From positions 1 to 64,000 of the forward strand of contig CAYFFV010000012.1 of assembly GCA_964342695.1 (NCBI GenBank): DNA of 64,000 nucleotides. The letters are read 5' to 3'. Origin of the DNA: CAYFFV01 sp964342695 (lineage in GTDB: Bacteria > Acidobacteriota > Vicinamibacteria > Vicinamibacterales > UBA8438). The position numbers were made by a program, and so were the translations under genes. The notes beneath the pieces were generated by a model. It searched no databases. It was given only the letters and a program-made list of their open reading frames with translations, and had not been told where the DNA came from. Below are positions 28,694 to 37,040 of the stretch, in pieces. Each line of letters starts with the position of its first letter. Position 1 is the first letter of the stretch.

Positions 28694-29485
28694 TTAATCC
28701 TGAACGTCACGCCGATCACGAATACTTTTTGCAGGAATACCAGCCGCAATACAAAAAGGATCGATCTCACCGATCACTACAGCGCCTGCCCCAATGATTG
28801 CGTCACGGCCAACACGTGATCCATCAGCAATCACTACATGAGCACCGAGCCACACATTGTCATCGACCTCAATGCCACGAGCTGTTCTTCCTTGATTTAA
28901 AACAGGAATATCTGTCCTGTCGTATAAATGATCGCCACCAACTAAATAGGTATAGGCTGCGACCAAAGTCGATGCTCCAAGATACACACGAGACGCTGAA
29001 AATATTTCACAATTAAAGCCAATGTTTGCGTAATCGCCGATCACGATATCGCCGTTCTTACAACTCAGAATGGTATTGCGACCGATGAAAACCCCCGACC
29101 CAATGGTAATACCCTGATTGTCTGTTCCTTTTGCGTCTAACAAACACCCGTCATCAATAACAACATCATCACCGATCGAAATTTTATGAGGGTGCCTCAA
29201 AGTAACGTTCAGACCAAACGTAACATTTTTCCCCGTCCGACCCAACACGAGGGGATATAATTTTGCCCGTAAAAATAAGCCAAGCGCACCAGGCACCCAA
29301 CTTGATAAAGTAACGACTAACTCGTACTTAAACAGTGACCAAAAATCAGTTTTTCCAATCACAAGTTCAGCATACCGTTGGACCTTTGAGCTCCCTGGTT
29401 TGAATAATTCTTTTTGAATTACTGTGATTCTTGGGTCGTGCTCACGACCTGCTTTAACGCGCTTGCGTAAATCGTCTGACACCAC
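28694..29485 (-). CDS. Left-handed beta-helix (hexapeptide repeat) acyltransferase
   Basis: 263 residues. From about residue 85 there are many hexapeptide repeats of the [LIV]-G-x4 type (ISIGDDVVIDDG, ITIGSGVFIGRN, IVIGDYANIGFN, VGRDAIIGAGAVV), forming the LbH fold of serine-acetyltransferase-like enzymes. The Asn and His expected at the active site are represented in VGGDHLYDR. The start is a GTG at 29485. Likely acetylates a sugar of the surface glycan. Same strand and close to the SGNH hydrolase gene. Confidence 0.88.
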   Translation of the reverse strand: MVSDDLRKRVKAGREHDPRITVIQKELFKPGSSKVQRYAELVIGKTDFWSLFKYELVVTLSSWVPGALGLFLRAKLYPLVLGRTGKNVTFGLNVTLRHPHKISIGDDVVIDDGCLLDAKGTDNQGITIGSGVFIGRNTILSCKNGDIVIGDYANIGFNCEIFSASRVYLGASTLVAAYTYLVGGDHLYDRTDIPVLNQGRTARGIEVDDNVWLGAHVVIADGSRVGRDAIIGAGAVVIGEIDPFCIAAGIPAKSIRDRRDVQD

Positions 29486-29513
29486 GGAAGTAATTTTGAA
29501 GCAAGAATTGGCG

Positions 29514-30314
29514 CTAGAATCTAAGACGAATTCCCGCGCCCGATTGGAATCCGCCAGCAGATATAGACACTATACCATCAGATGAGGGGATATCTACGGT
29601 CCCTTTCGAAAAACGCAGAACACCCCCAACCCCAAGGGTCGGAGTAAACATGTAAGTAAAATCAGCCCCAACATGCCCACCCCAACCACTTTTTGAATAT
29701 TCGCCAATCGAGACAGCCGCAACACTGACTTCACTGAATGGAGGTCCTGTCGCCTCTACTAATCCAATATCAGCAACGAGACCTTGGGTAAGACTAAAAT
29801 ACGAAGGTCCACCGAAAACAGATATATCCATTTCCTGAAGTTGTCGGATCGGCCACTGATCGGTCGGAAGCCGCCACGAAACATAAATATGACCAGCCCG
29901 TTCCCGATGGGGCAAAGTTTGTCCGTCAACATCCAAGGTTCGACCAGAATCAAATAAAATCGGATGAGGTACTGAACCGACAATATACGTAATGTCCGCT
30001 TTTTTTAGGTCTGTGTATGCCCCACCAACTGCTAAATCTTCCCAGACGTTAACACTGCCTCCTAAATCAAGGATTGGACCACCGCGAATTTTGTGCTCTG
30101 CAGACAGATTCGTATCCTCACCATAGATACGCTTATTGAAGAGTTGCCGGAACTCATGAGATCCTGCCTGAAATGCCACGTTTGCGTGCAATGAAAAACG
30201 GCCTTCTATATTTTCCCACTGCGCCTCAACCGGCTGCGCAGAACCAATTATGATTCCCAAGACCACGATGCCCAAAAGACTCGACTGCCTTAACTTATCC
30301 ATACGCTTCAACAT
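29514..30314 (-). CDS. Outer-membrane beta-barrel protein, paralog of 16706-17461
   Basis: 266 residues with a signal peptide (LGIVVLGIIIGSAQPVEAQ) and strand-rich mature part starting QWENIEGRFSLHANVAFQ, ending in GAGIRLRF with a terminal Phe typical of outer-membrane barrels. Shared landmarks with 16706-17461 are IYGED, the GG...VWED...VGG block, SVPHPILF and FGGPSYFSLTQG. The internal loop sequence differs, consistent with divergence after duplication. It is followed downstream by the LbH acyltransferase and SGNH genes. Function unknown. Confidence 0.7.
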   Translation of the reverse strand: MLKRMDKLRQSSLLGIVVLGIIIGSAQPVEAQWENIEGRFSLHANVAFQAGSHEFRQLFNKRIYGEDTNLSAEHKIRGGPILDLGGSVNVWEDLAVGGAYTDLKKADITYIVGSVPHPILFDSGRTLDVDGQTLPHRERAGHIYVSWRLPTDQWPIRQLQEMDISVFGGPSYFSLTQGLVADIGLVEATGPPFSEVSVAAVSIGEYSKSGWGGHVGADFTYMFTPTLGVGGVLRFSKGTVDIPSSDGIVSISAGGFQSGAGIRLRF

Positions 30315-30340
30315 TAAATATCATCACCACTTTGCGAACA

Positions 30341-31408
30341 CTACCGCACTCTTTCAGAGCCAACTGGAACCGCTCCAGAGGACACTGGAACGTCATACTC
30401 ATTCACAATTACATTGAAAAACCTGTTAGCGATCCTTTGATATCCTTCCTGCGTAGGATGAATACCATCTTCTCCCAAACACGGAATATTAGCAGAGGCA
30501 CTCGCCGAACAGTCGCCACTGTTAATGACATCAAATACGTCAACCAGCGGAATCCCTCGACCTATCGCAATTGCCCGAATTAAAGTATTTAACTCACGTG
30601 CAGCCTGCGCATTATCTTCCTTGCCAGCAACCGATCGTATCGGCGGAATTGTCGCTAAAATAGGGGCAACACCTCGTCCCTGAGCATCAAGCACCATTGA
30701 TTCGATAGCCTCGGAGGCGTAAATCGCTGCCTGACTCGGCGTAACAACATTACTTACTTTATTGACATCATTGGTTCCCGCCATTATCAGCACAACATCC
30801 GGCCCGACACGCAATATCTCAGATTGAAACCGAGAGGTTGCCTGTACAGCCTCTTCCCCCGACAAACCACTGTTTACCACGACAATTGATTGAACCGGAT
30901 AAGCATTCCTTAACTTAAACCGGAGTTTGGTGGGATACGACAGGGACGGTGAAGGGAAGGCAAGTGGACCAGGCAGTGCAAGCGGAGAAGAAATTACGCC
31001 TGCAGTTAAACTGTCACCAAATGCCAGAAAACGCGTGACGGCTATCTCTGGAGGAGGAAGCACGGTTATCTGAAAACTACAACTAGCCACTTGACCCAAG
31101 TCATCCGACGTCGTACATTCCGAGATTGTCTCACCAATAGCAAAAGAGTTCCCAGACGGAGGAACACACTCTGTTGTAATGGGCTCTAACCCCCCCTCAA
31201 CAGACGGACTCGGATAAGAAACAACGGCCGACGATTCGTTGAGAGACTGTACGGTCATATCGGTTGGGCAGGCGATGGTCAACCCCCCGACCTTGTCAGA
31301 CGGCAAAGGAGTCGGTGCCGTAGGAGGCAACACCGACGATTCTTCACAGCCAGCACAAATAGCAAGAACTACAAGACAGGAACTAACTTTACTGATTCCC
31401 ATTTTCAA
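30341..31408 (-). CDS. Lipoprotein with HYR domain and SGNH hydrolase domain
   Basis: 355 residues. Lipoprotein signal LVVLAICAGC (lipid Cys21). Residues about 45-118 fit the HYR (hyalin repeat) pattern, with CPTD, VVSYPSP, ECVPPSGNSFAIGETISECTTSDD and ASCSFQITV; such domains bind ligands at the surface. Residues about 125-350 form an SGNH hydrolase: FGDSLTAGV (Ser133), MAGTNDV, and DGIHPT with the Asp-His pair. A surface-bound esterase of the glycan is inferred. Divergent from algI with about 100 bases between. Confidence 0.85.
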   Translation of the reverse strand: MKMGISKVSSCLVVLAICAGCEESSVLPPTAPTPLPSDKVGGLTIACPTDMTVQSLNESSAVVSYPSPSVEGGLEPITTECVPPSGNSFAIGETISECTTSDDLGQVASCSFQITVLPPPEIAVTRFLAFGDSLTAGVISSPLALPGPLAFPSPSLSYPTKLRFKLRNAYPVQSIVVVNSGLSGEEAVQATSRFQSEILRVGPDVVLIMAGTNDVNKVSNVVTPSQAAIYASEAIESMVLDAQGRGVAPILATIPPIRSVAGKEDNAQAARELNTLIRAIAIGRGIPLVDVFDVINSGDCSASASANIPCLGEDGIHPTQEGYQRIANRFFNVIVNEYDVPVSSGAVPVGSERVR

Positions 31409-31473
31409 TACACCGACAAACCGTCAATGCTATCTGTCATTTGAATTTTGGTCAAATAGATTAATACGGAGGA

Positions 31474-31521
31474 ATGCTACACTGGCACCATTCACACTTA
31501 CTCATAAAAGATGGTTTTTAG
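31474..31521 (+). other. Short upstream ORF overlapping the algI start
   Basis: GGAGGA at 31468-31473 directly precedes an ATG that opens a 15-codon frame (MLHWHHSHLLIKDGF) whose TAG ends 11 bases inside algI. The spacing is too short for that ATG to be strongly used, but the GGAGGA is the only ribosome-site-like sequence before algI. It may deliver ribosomes to the algI ATG at 31511. Confidence 0.3.
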
Positions 31522-33007
31522 TTCACAAGTTTTTCTATTCTTTTTTCTGCCCCTTACGCTGTGTCTGTACTACGCAACCCCATGGCGAGGCAAACACCTT
31601 GTACTGACGGTCCTCAGCTATGTCTTTTACAGCTGGGCAAATCCGTTATTTGTTGCACTTCTCTTCACATCAACACTAGTGGACTACGTCTGCGCCCTCA
31701 GGATAGCCAATAGTGGCCCTATCTGGCTTGCGCATCTAATCCGACGTGATGATTTGGTCGCTCAGTGGTCCCATCCCATTCGCGTTGTCACTCCAGCAAC
31801 TCAACGCAATCGCACACAACGATGGGCTTGCATAATTTCTATATGCACTAATTTATCGTTGCTTGGTTTTTTTAAATATTTCAATTTTGCACTTGATAAC
31901 CTCTCCGCTCTTTCAGAAATACTCAACTTGCCTTGGCGTGACATAGATCTCGCCCTCCGGATCACCCTTCCACTTGGCATCAGTTTTTATACTTTTCAGT
32001 CCATGAGTTACACAATCGACATTTACCGAGGACGAGCGGCTGCATTGCGAAACTTTGTCGACTTTTCCTGTTATGTGTCCATGTTCCCGCAACTAGTAGC
32101 AGGCCCAATAATCAGGTTCACTGAAGTCGCCGACCAAATAAAACACCGAAGCCACACCTTGTCAAAAGCCTCTCGAGGTATTGCCTTGTTCAGCGTCGGG
32201 TTAGCTAAGAAAGTTCTAATAGCAAATCCTTGCGGGCGTATCGCAGATATCGTATTTGATGCAGGATCGATCACAGCAATTGATGCCTGGTACGGAACAA
32301 TCGCGTATGCGTTCCAAATTTACTTTGACTTTAGCGCCTACTCCGACATGGCGATCGGTCTCGGTTTGATGTTAGGGTTCGTATTTCCAAAGAACTTCGA
32401 TTCTCCCTATAAAGCAGTCTCGATAACAGATTTCTGGAGACGATGGCATATTTCTTTGTCTTCTTGGTTACGGGATTATTTGTACGTTCCTTTAGGGGGG
32501 AACCGACTGGGAGCACTCCGCACGTACCGCAACCTTTTCATGGTCATGATCTTGGGTGGATTGTGGCATGGAGCCGCATGGAACTTTTTAATTTGGGGCG
32601 CCCTCCACGGTGTGCTTCTTGTCATCGAACGTCTAAACAAACAAAACCCATTTTATGCCTCAGCACCAAAGCCACTTGCCATACTGCTAACTTTTCTGAG
32701 CGTTTTAATCACATGGGTATTCTTCCGCGCAACAGATGTGTCGCATGCGCTTAGTATTCTCAGCAGCATGTTCGGACTGACAAACCCTGAAGTTACGGCC
32801 ACTTTGGTGAGTGGTGTTCTCTACCAACCCTATTACCTCTTGACCTTCACTTTGGCTGGAATCATCACTTGGGGCGCTCCACAGGCATGGGAATGGACGC
32901 AAAATATAACTCGCTCAAAGGGCATCATAGTGATTCTCCTTTTACTGATCTCGATTGCCCTGCTTTCCACACAAGCCTACAATCCATTCATCTACTTTAT
33001 TTTCTAA
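31511..33007 (+). CDS. MBOAT-family O-acyltransferase (AlgI-like)
   Basis: Multi-spanning acyltransferase that hands acetyl groups across the inner membrane. 498 residues with about ten hydrophobic segments. The N-terminus MVFSSQVFLFFFLPLTLCLYY is typical of AlgI, and the MBOAT region has FWRRWHISLSSWLRDYLYVPLGGNR and GLWHGAAW with catalytic His353, plus His366 in ALH. No good ribosome site lies directly before the ATG at 31511; a GGAGGA at 31468-31473 is followed at once by an ATG starting a 15-codon frame that overlaps the algI start. It heads an acylation module with two AlgJ-like genes. Confidence 0.93.
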   Translation: MVFSSQVFLFFFLPLTLCLYYATPWRGKHLVLTVLSYVFYSWANPLFVALLFTSTLVDYVCALRIANSGPIWLAHLIRRDDLVAQWSHPIRVVTPATQRNRTQRWACIISICTNLSLLGFFKYFNFALDNLSALSEILNLPWRDIDLALRITLPLGISFYTFQSMSYTIDIYRGRAAALRNFVDFSCYVSMFPQLVAGPIIRFTEVADQIKHRSHTLSKASRGIALFSVGLAKKVLIANPCGRIADIVFDAGSITAIDAWYGTIAYAFQIYFDFSAYSDMAIGLGLMLGFVFPKNFDSPYKAVSITDFWRRWHISLSSWLRDYLYVPLGGNRLGALRTYRNLFMVMILGGLWHGAAWNFLIWGALHGVLLVIERLNKQNPFYASAPKPLAILLTFLSVLITWVFFRATDVSHALSILSSMFGLTNPEVTATLVSGVLYQPYYLLTFTLAGIITWGAPQAWEWTQNITRSKGIIVILLLLISIALLSTQAYNPFIYFIF

Positions 33008-33011
33008 GACT

Positions 33012-34727
33012 ATGAGAACCAACCCTTCAGGAATGCACGATCCACTAAAACGCATAGAAACTGCACAGTCTCAGCTGGAAACAACAAGAATCGAAAACAT
33101 TACTGCGCGGTTTTTGATCGCAATGTTTCTAGTAATCGTCACGATAGTCCCAATTACCCAGACAATCTTTGACCGAACAATCTTCTCTGCCATCTCGTTC
33201 ACAACGATTTCTAGCGTGCATGAAAAATCCGGTGGACAGTGGAATAGTTTTTTTCAAACCCTTTTTCGCTTCAATCGTGCGACATTACAAACATTGCAGT
33301 CCATCGACGACACTATCTCGGAGCATTCACTCGTCACGAAACTCGGACGCCCGACGATACAGTTTCTACTTAGCTCGACACTTGGTTCTGAAACATCTCA
33401 AGTGCATGAAGGTTCTAGTGGCTGGTTGTTTTACGCCAAAGATGTTTCACATGTTACAGGTAAAGGTTTCTTAGAAAAAAATTATCTTTTAAAACGAAAA
33501 TCTTCTGGGACCAGTCTAACACCGCAGCCTCAACCCGATCCTCGCCTAGCTCTGTACGACCTGCACGCACAACTATCCCGTCGGGGCATCACTTTAATTG
33601 TCATGCCAACTCCAGTGAAACCATCCATCCATACTGGAGAGTTGGCACGAGACAAACATGTCCGACAGCTAGTCCATAATGCATCCTATCAAGACTTCAT
33701 CGCCGAATTACGGAGTCACAAGCTGCTTGTCTTTGATGTATCTAGCACTTTAAATCTCTCCTCTGATAAGCCTCTTTATCTTACGAGTGACACCCATTGG
33801 AGACCAGACACAGTAGGGCAAATAGCAGATGCTCTCGCAACATTTATTTCCCGACATATACCCCTGACCACCGACGACACTCGCACATATGAGAGTCAAC
33901 CAATTACTATTACTAACGCAGGAGACACCAGCCGACTACTGGGGCTTGAACAGTATCGACCTGCTCTCTACCCCTCCGAAGAAATCACGATCCATCAAGT
34001 AACAACAACAAGCGGCCATCTATGGAAACCGACAACTAATGCTGAAGTGCTTTTACTGGGTGATAGCTTTACTAATATTTTTTCACTTGGATCTATGGGG
34101 TGGGGCACCAGTGCGGGACTGGCAGAACAATTAAGCCTTTCCCTACAGAAACCTCTCGATCGAATTTCCCAAAATAACAATGGGGCATTCGCGTCCAGAG
34201 CAGAATTAGCAAACCAAATCGCTCGCGATACCACTCGATTAGACAACACAAAAGTGGTTATTTTTCAGTTTGCCACCAGAGAACTCAGCCAAGGAGACTG
34301 GAAATTGATACATTTCAGGGATCATGAAAAAGAGGTTCCTAATACACTTGAAACGTTTATTCGCCCTTTCCGCGATCAACCTCTTCAGATCGTCGGAAGA
34401 ATCCAAGAAATGGGCCGAGTTCCTACGCCGGGAATGGTGCCCTACAAAGATCACATTCTTGGAATCCATCTCAATGGTGTCACCTCTATTTCGGAGAGAA
34501 CGGATTTCGACGGAACAGAATTAATGGTCTACGTGTGGAGCATGCAAGAAAATGAATTAACAGCAATTTCCGAATACTCCGCCGGGGACTCCATACAACT
34601 TCAAGTTGTACCTTGGACGAACGTTTACAACGAACTCGGTGGCATTAATCGAGGAGAACTCTCCAATCCCTCAACTAGACTTGCCGAACCGTGGTGGGGA
34701 GAATTAACGGAAGGGGAAAATCAATGA
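33012..34727 (+). CDS. AlgJ/AlgX-like SGNH O-acetyltransferase component
   Basis: 571 residues from the ATG at 33012, four bases after the algI stop. A membrane anchor lies at about residues 33-55. The catalytic triad of the AlgX/AlgJ family is visible: Asp260 and His262 in SDTHWRP, and Ser352 in LLGDSFTN. It should receive acetyl groups from the MBOAT protein and pass them to the glycan in the periplasm. A C-terminal extension of about 110 residues follows the catalytic domain and resembles the end of the propeller lipoprotein at 26483-27943. The next gene starts inside its stop (ATGA). Confidence 0.88.
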   Translation: MRTNPSGMHDPLKRIETAQSQLETTRIENITARFLIAMFLVIVTIVPITQTIFDRTIFSAISFTTISSVHEKSGGQWNSFFQTLFRFNRATLQTLQSIDDTISEHSLVTKLGRPTIQFLLSSTLGSETSQVHEGSSGWLFYAKDVSHVTGKGFLEKNYLLKRKSSGTSLTPQPQPDPRLALYDLHAQLSRRGITLIVMPTPVKPSIHTGELARDKHVRQLVHNASYQDFIAELRSHKLLVFDVSSTLNLSSDKPLYLTSDTHWRPDTVGQIADALATFISRHIPLTTDDTRTYESQPITITNAGDTSRLLGLEQYRPALYPSEEITIHQVTTTSGHLWKPTTNAEVLLLGDSFTNIFSLGSMGWGTSAGLAEQLSLSLQKPLDRISQNNNGAFASRAELANQIARDTTRLDNTKVVIFQFATRELSQGDWKLIHFRDHEKEVPNTLETFIRPFRDQPLQIVGRIQEMGRVPTPGMVPYKDHILGIHLNGVTSISERTDFDGTELMVYVWSMQENELTAISEYSAGDSIQLQVVPWTNVYNELGGINRGELSNPSTRLAEPWWGELTEGENQ

Positions 34728-35809
34728 CCCGACACCGTACTTTCCGAAAAGCAACTTTTTTTCTGCTCTTCCTACTCTCCGCGTGCCGGCAATCTGTACC
34801 GGAAAACTTGGTATATGATTTTCGCAACATTTCTGAAGCACATGCCACCGCGTCTGAACAAAATGCTTCGATCACCGTTTCCGGGCTAGATAACTGGCTG
34901 TTTTTTGGCCCCGAACTGCGTCACGTATCAGTTGGACCGTTCTGGAACGAACAGGCAGCCCTGGTAAGCCGTGCGCGTAATCTCAGCGATGCGGATCCAC
35001 TACCGGCTATTCTGGATTTCAAACGGCAACTCGATAGCATGGGCGTAGAACTCTTAGTTGTTCCCGTTCCACCGAAAATAGTGATTTACCCCGATCAGTT
35101 AACTTCTTCCTTACCCGTTCCACTTCCGGTGCCGCGGCTTGACGTCGCACACCAAGAATTTTATCGCTTACTTCAAAGCAACGGCGTCAGCGTCCTTGAC
35201 CTCACAGACGTCTTTATCAGAGAACGTTTTCATCCGGAAGGACCAATCTATTGCCGAACAGACACGCATTGGTCAGGAGTGGGATGTATGATCGCCGGAC
35301 AGGTAATTGCATCGGTTATCCGGGAGAAAACTTGGTACCAAGGTCTAGACACACAACCTTTTATACCCCGCTGGTATACCACCTCAATCGAAGGCGATTT
35401 ACAAACAGGCTTCGATAGCCCTGCGTCCAATCGTGAAGAATTACGTCTAAGAGGAATTGTAAATTACGGAGAGCGAGACACTATCTCCGCCATCTCAAGC
35501 GCGGATAGTCCGATAGTATTAGTAGGTGACAGCCATAATCTTATTTTTCACGTTGGTGGAGATATGCACGCGAGCGGCTCAGGACTGGCCGATCAATTAG
35601 CTTTTGAACTTGGAATCGCCGTTGATGTCATTGGTGTCCGCGGATCTGGAGCGACACCAGCGCGAGTGAATCTATTAAGACGAGCACAGCAGAATACGAA
35701 CTATTGGGACAAGAAACGGCTTGTGGTGTGGTGCTTTAGCGCTAGAGAATTCACCGAAACTGATGGCTGGTCTCTTGTTCCAATTACACCCGAGATAGAA
35801 TCCAATTGA
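34724..35809 (+). CDS. Second AlgJ/AlgX-like protein, lipoprotein
   Basis: 361 residues from the ATG at 34724, which overlaps the stop of the previous gene as ATGA. The N-terminus has a lipobox-like LFLLSAC (Cys21). The AlgJ/AlgX catalytic residues are all present: Asp180 and His182 in TDTHWSG, and Ser270 in VGDSHN. It is shorter than the first copy and lacks its C-terminal extension. Two intact copies next to one MBOAT gene suggest either two acceptor sites or a division between donor relay and transferase; which one is not decidable here. Confidence 0.87.
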   Translation: MTRHRTFRKATFFLLFLLSACRQSVPENLVYDFRNISEAHATASEQNASITVSGLDNWLFFGPELRHVSVGPFWNEQAALVSRARNLSDADPLPAILDFKRQLDSMGVELLVVPVPPKIVIYPDQLTSSLPVPLPVPRLDVAHQEFYRLLQSNGVSVLDLTDVFIRERFHPEGPIYCRTDTHWSGVGCMIAGQVIASVIREKTWYQGLDTQPFIPRWYTTSIEGDLQTGFDSPASNREELRLRGIVNYGERDTISAISSADSPIVLVGDSHNLIFHVGGDMHASGSGLADQLAFELGIAVDVIGVRGSGATPARVNLLRRAQQNTNYWDKKRLVVWCFSAREFTETDGWSLVPITPEIESN

Positions 35810-35922
35810 TAATTACAAGAGCTAATCACAGAGATTACGTTATCGAAGAGATTTTTGGAGACAACTGGTGAAACGACTTGCTGCGCATAAACCACACAAA
35901 AGATCGCCGTGGAGAAACAACC

Positions 35923-37023
35923 GTGATTCCATTTATTGATCTGAAAGCACAGTACGTCAGTATTCAAGACGATATAGAGTCTGCGGTTTCTCGGGTTCTT
36001 CGCAGTGGTCTTTACGTTCTTGGGCCAGAGGTCGAAGCCTTTGAACATGAATTTGCAGACTACTGTGATGCCATGCATGGGATCGGAGTAAATTCAGGAA
36101 CCAGTGCTCTTTTCGTTGCCTTGAACGCCTGTGAAGTTGGTCCAGGCGATGAAGTGATTACTGTGCCATTTACTTTTCTGGCGACCGCATCGGCGATCCG
36201 ACAGACTGGGGCCAGTGTCAAACTTGTTGACGTATCTCGTTCATCCTTCACGATGGATCCTGCACTAGTTGAACAGGCTGTAACGGAACATACGAAGGCA
36301 ATCGTTCCCGTTCATTTATACGGACAACCTGCAGATATGGATCCGATCCTCAATATCGCAGAAAAATATCATCTCACAGTTATCGAAGATGCAGCCCAAG
36401 CTCATGGAGCAAAATATAAAACTCGTCGCGTTGGCAACCTTGGACATATTAGCTGTTTTAGTTTTTATCCAAGTAAAAATTTAAATGCGGTTGGCGAAGG
36501 TGGCATTATTGTTACCGACAACGATGAACTCGCAAATAACGCTCGCCAAATTAGAAACTGGGGTGAAATCCGGACTGCCCACGGTATCTTACGAGGTGGC
36601 AATTACCGCCTTGATGCGATTCAGGCAGCCGTGCTTCGCGTCAAATTATTACATTTAGACAACTGGACAAGAAGGCGACAAATCCTTGCAGAGCGATACG
36701 ACAAAGCTTTGTCCAAGGAGGTCACTATACCAATAGCCATGCCATACGCCGAACATTCCTATCACACATACACCGTCCGGTCTATGAAACGCGACCTAAT
36801 CAGAAAGGCTCTAATTGAAAAGGATATCCAGACAGGGATTTATTATTCCTTGCCAATTCACCTTCAACAAGGATTCAGTGAACTAGGGTATCGAGAGGGA
36901 GACTTTTTAGAATCCGAACAAGCGTCACGTGAGGTCCTGTCACTACCCTTATATCCAGAACTATCGCAAAGTAATCAAACAGTGATTATTGAAAATGTTC
37001 TGCAGATTTTTTCAGAAAAATAA
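35923..37023 (+). CDS. DegT/DnrJ/EryC1-family sugar aminotransferase
   Basis: PLP-dependent aminotransferase of nucleotide sugars. 366 residues from a GTG at 35923 with GGAG eight bases upstream and the standard N-terminus IPFIDLKAQY; the longer frame uses a TTG at 35878. The PLP Lys is Lys185 in SFYPSKNLNA, and Asp156 in EDAAQAHGA contacts PLP. It ends a plus-strand run started by the MBOAT gene and probably makes an amino sugar for the glycan. Convergent with the large GT-C-like gene, 17 bases apart. Confidence 0.93.
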   Translation: MIPFIDLKAQYVSIQDDIESAVSRVLRSGLYVLGPEVEAFEHEFADYCDAMHGIGVNSGTSALFVALNACEVGPGDEVITVPFTFLATASAIRQTGASVKLVDVSRSSFTMDPALVEQAVTEHTKAIVPVHLYGQPADMDPILNIAEKYHLTVIEDAAQAHGAKYKTRRVGNLGHISCFSFYPSKNLNAVGEGGIIVTDNDELANNARQIRNWGEIRTAHGILRGGNYRLDAIQAAVLRVKLLHLDNWTRRRQILAERYDKALSKEVTIPIAMPYAEHSYHTYTVRSMKRDLIRKALIEKDIQTGIYYSLPIHLQQGFSELGYREGDFLESEQASREVLSLPLYPELSQSNQTVIIENVLQIFSEK

Positions 37024-37040
37024 TTTCTGACATCCGAACA

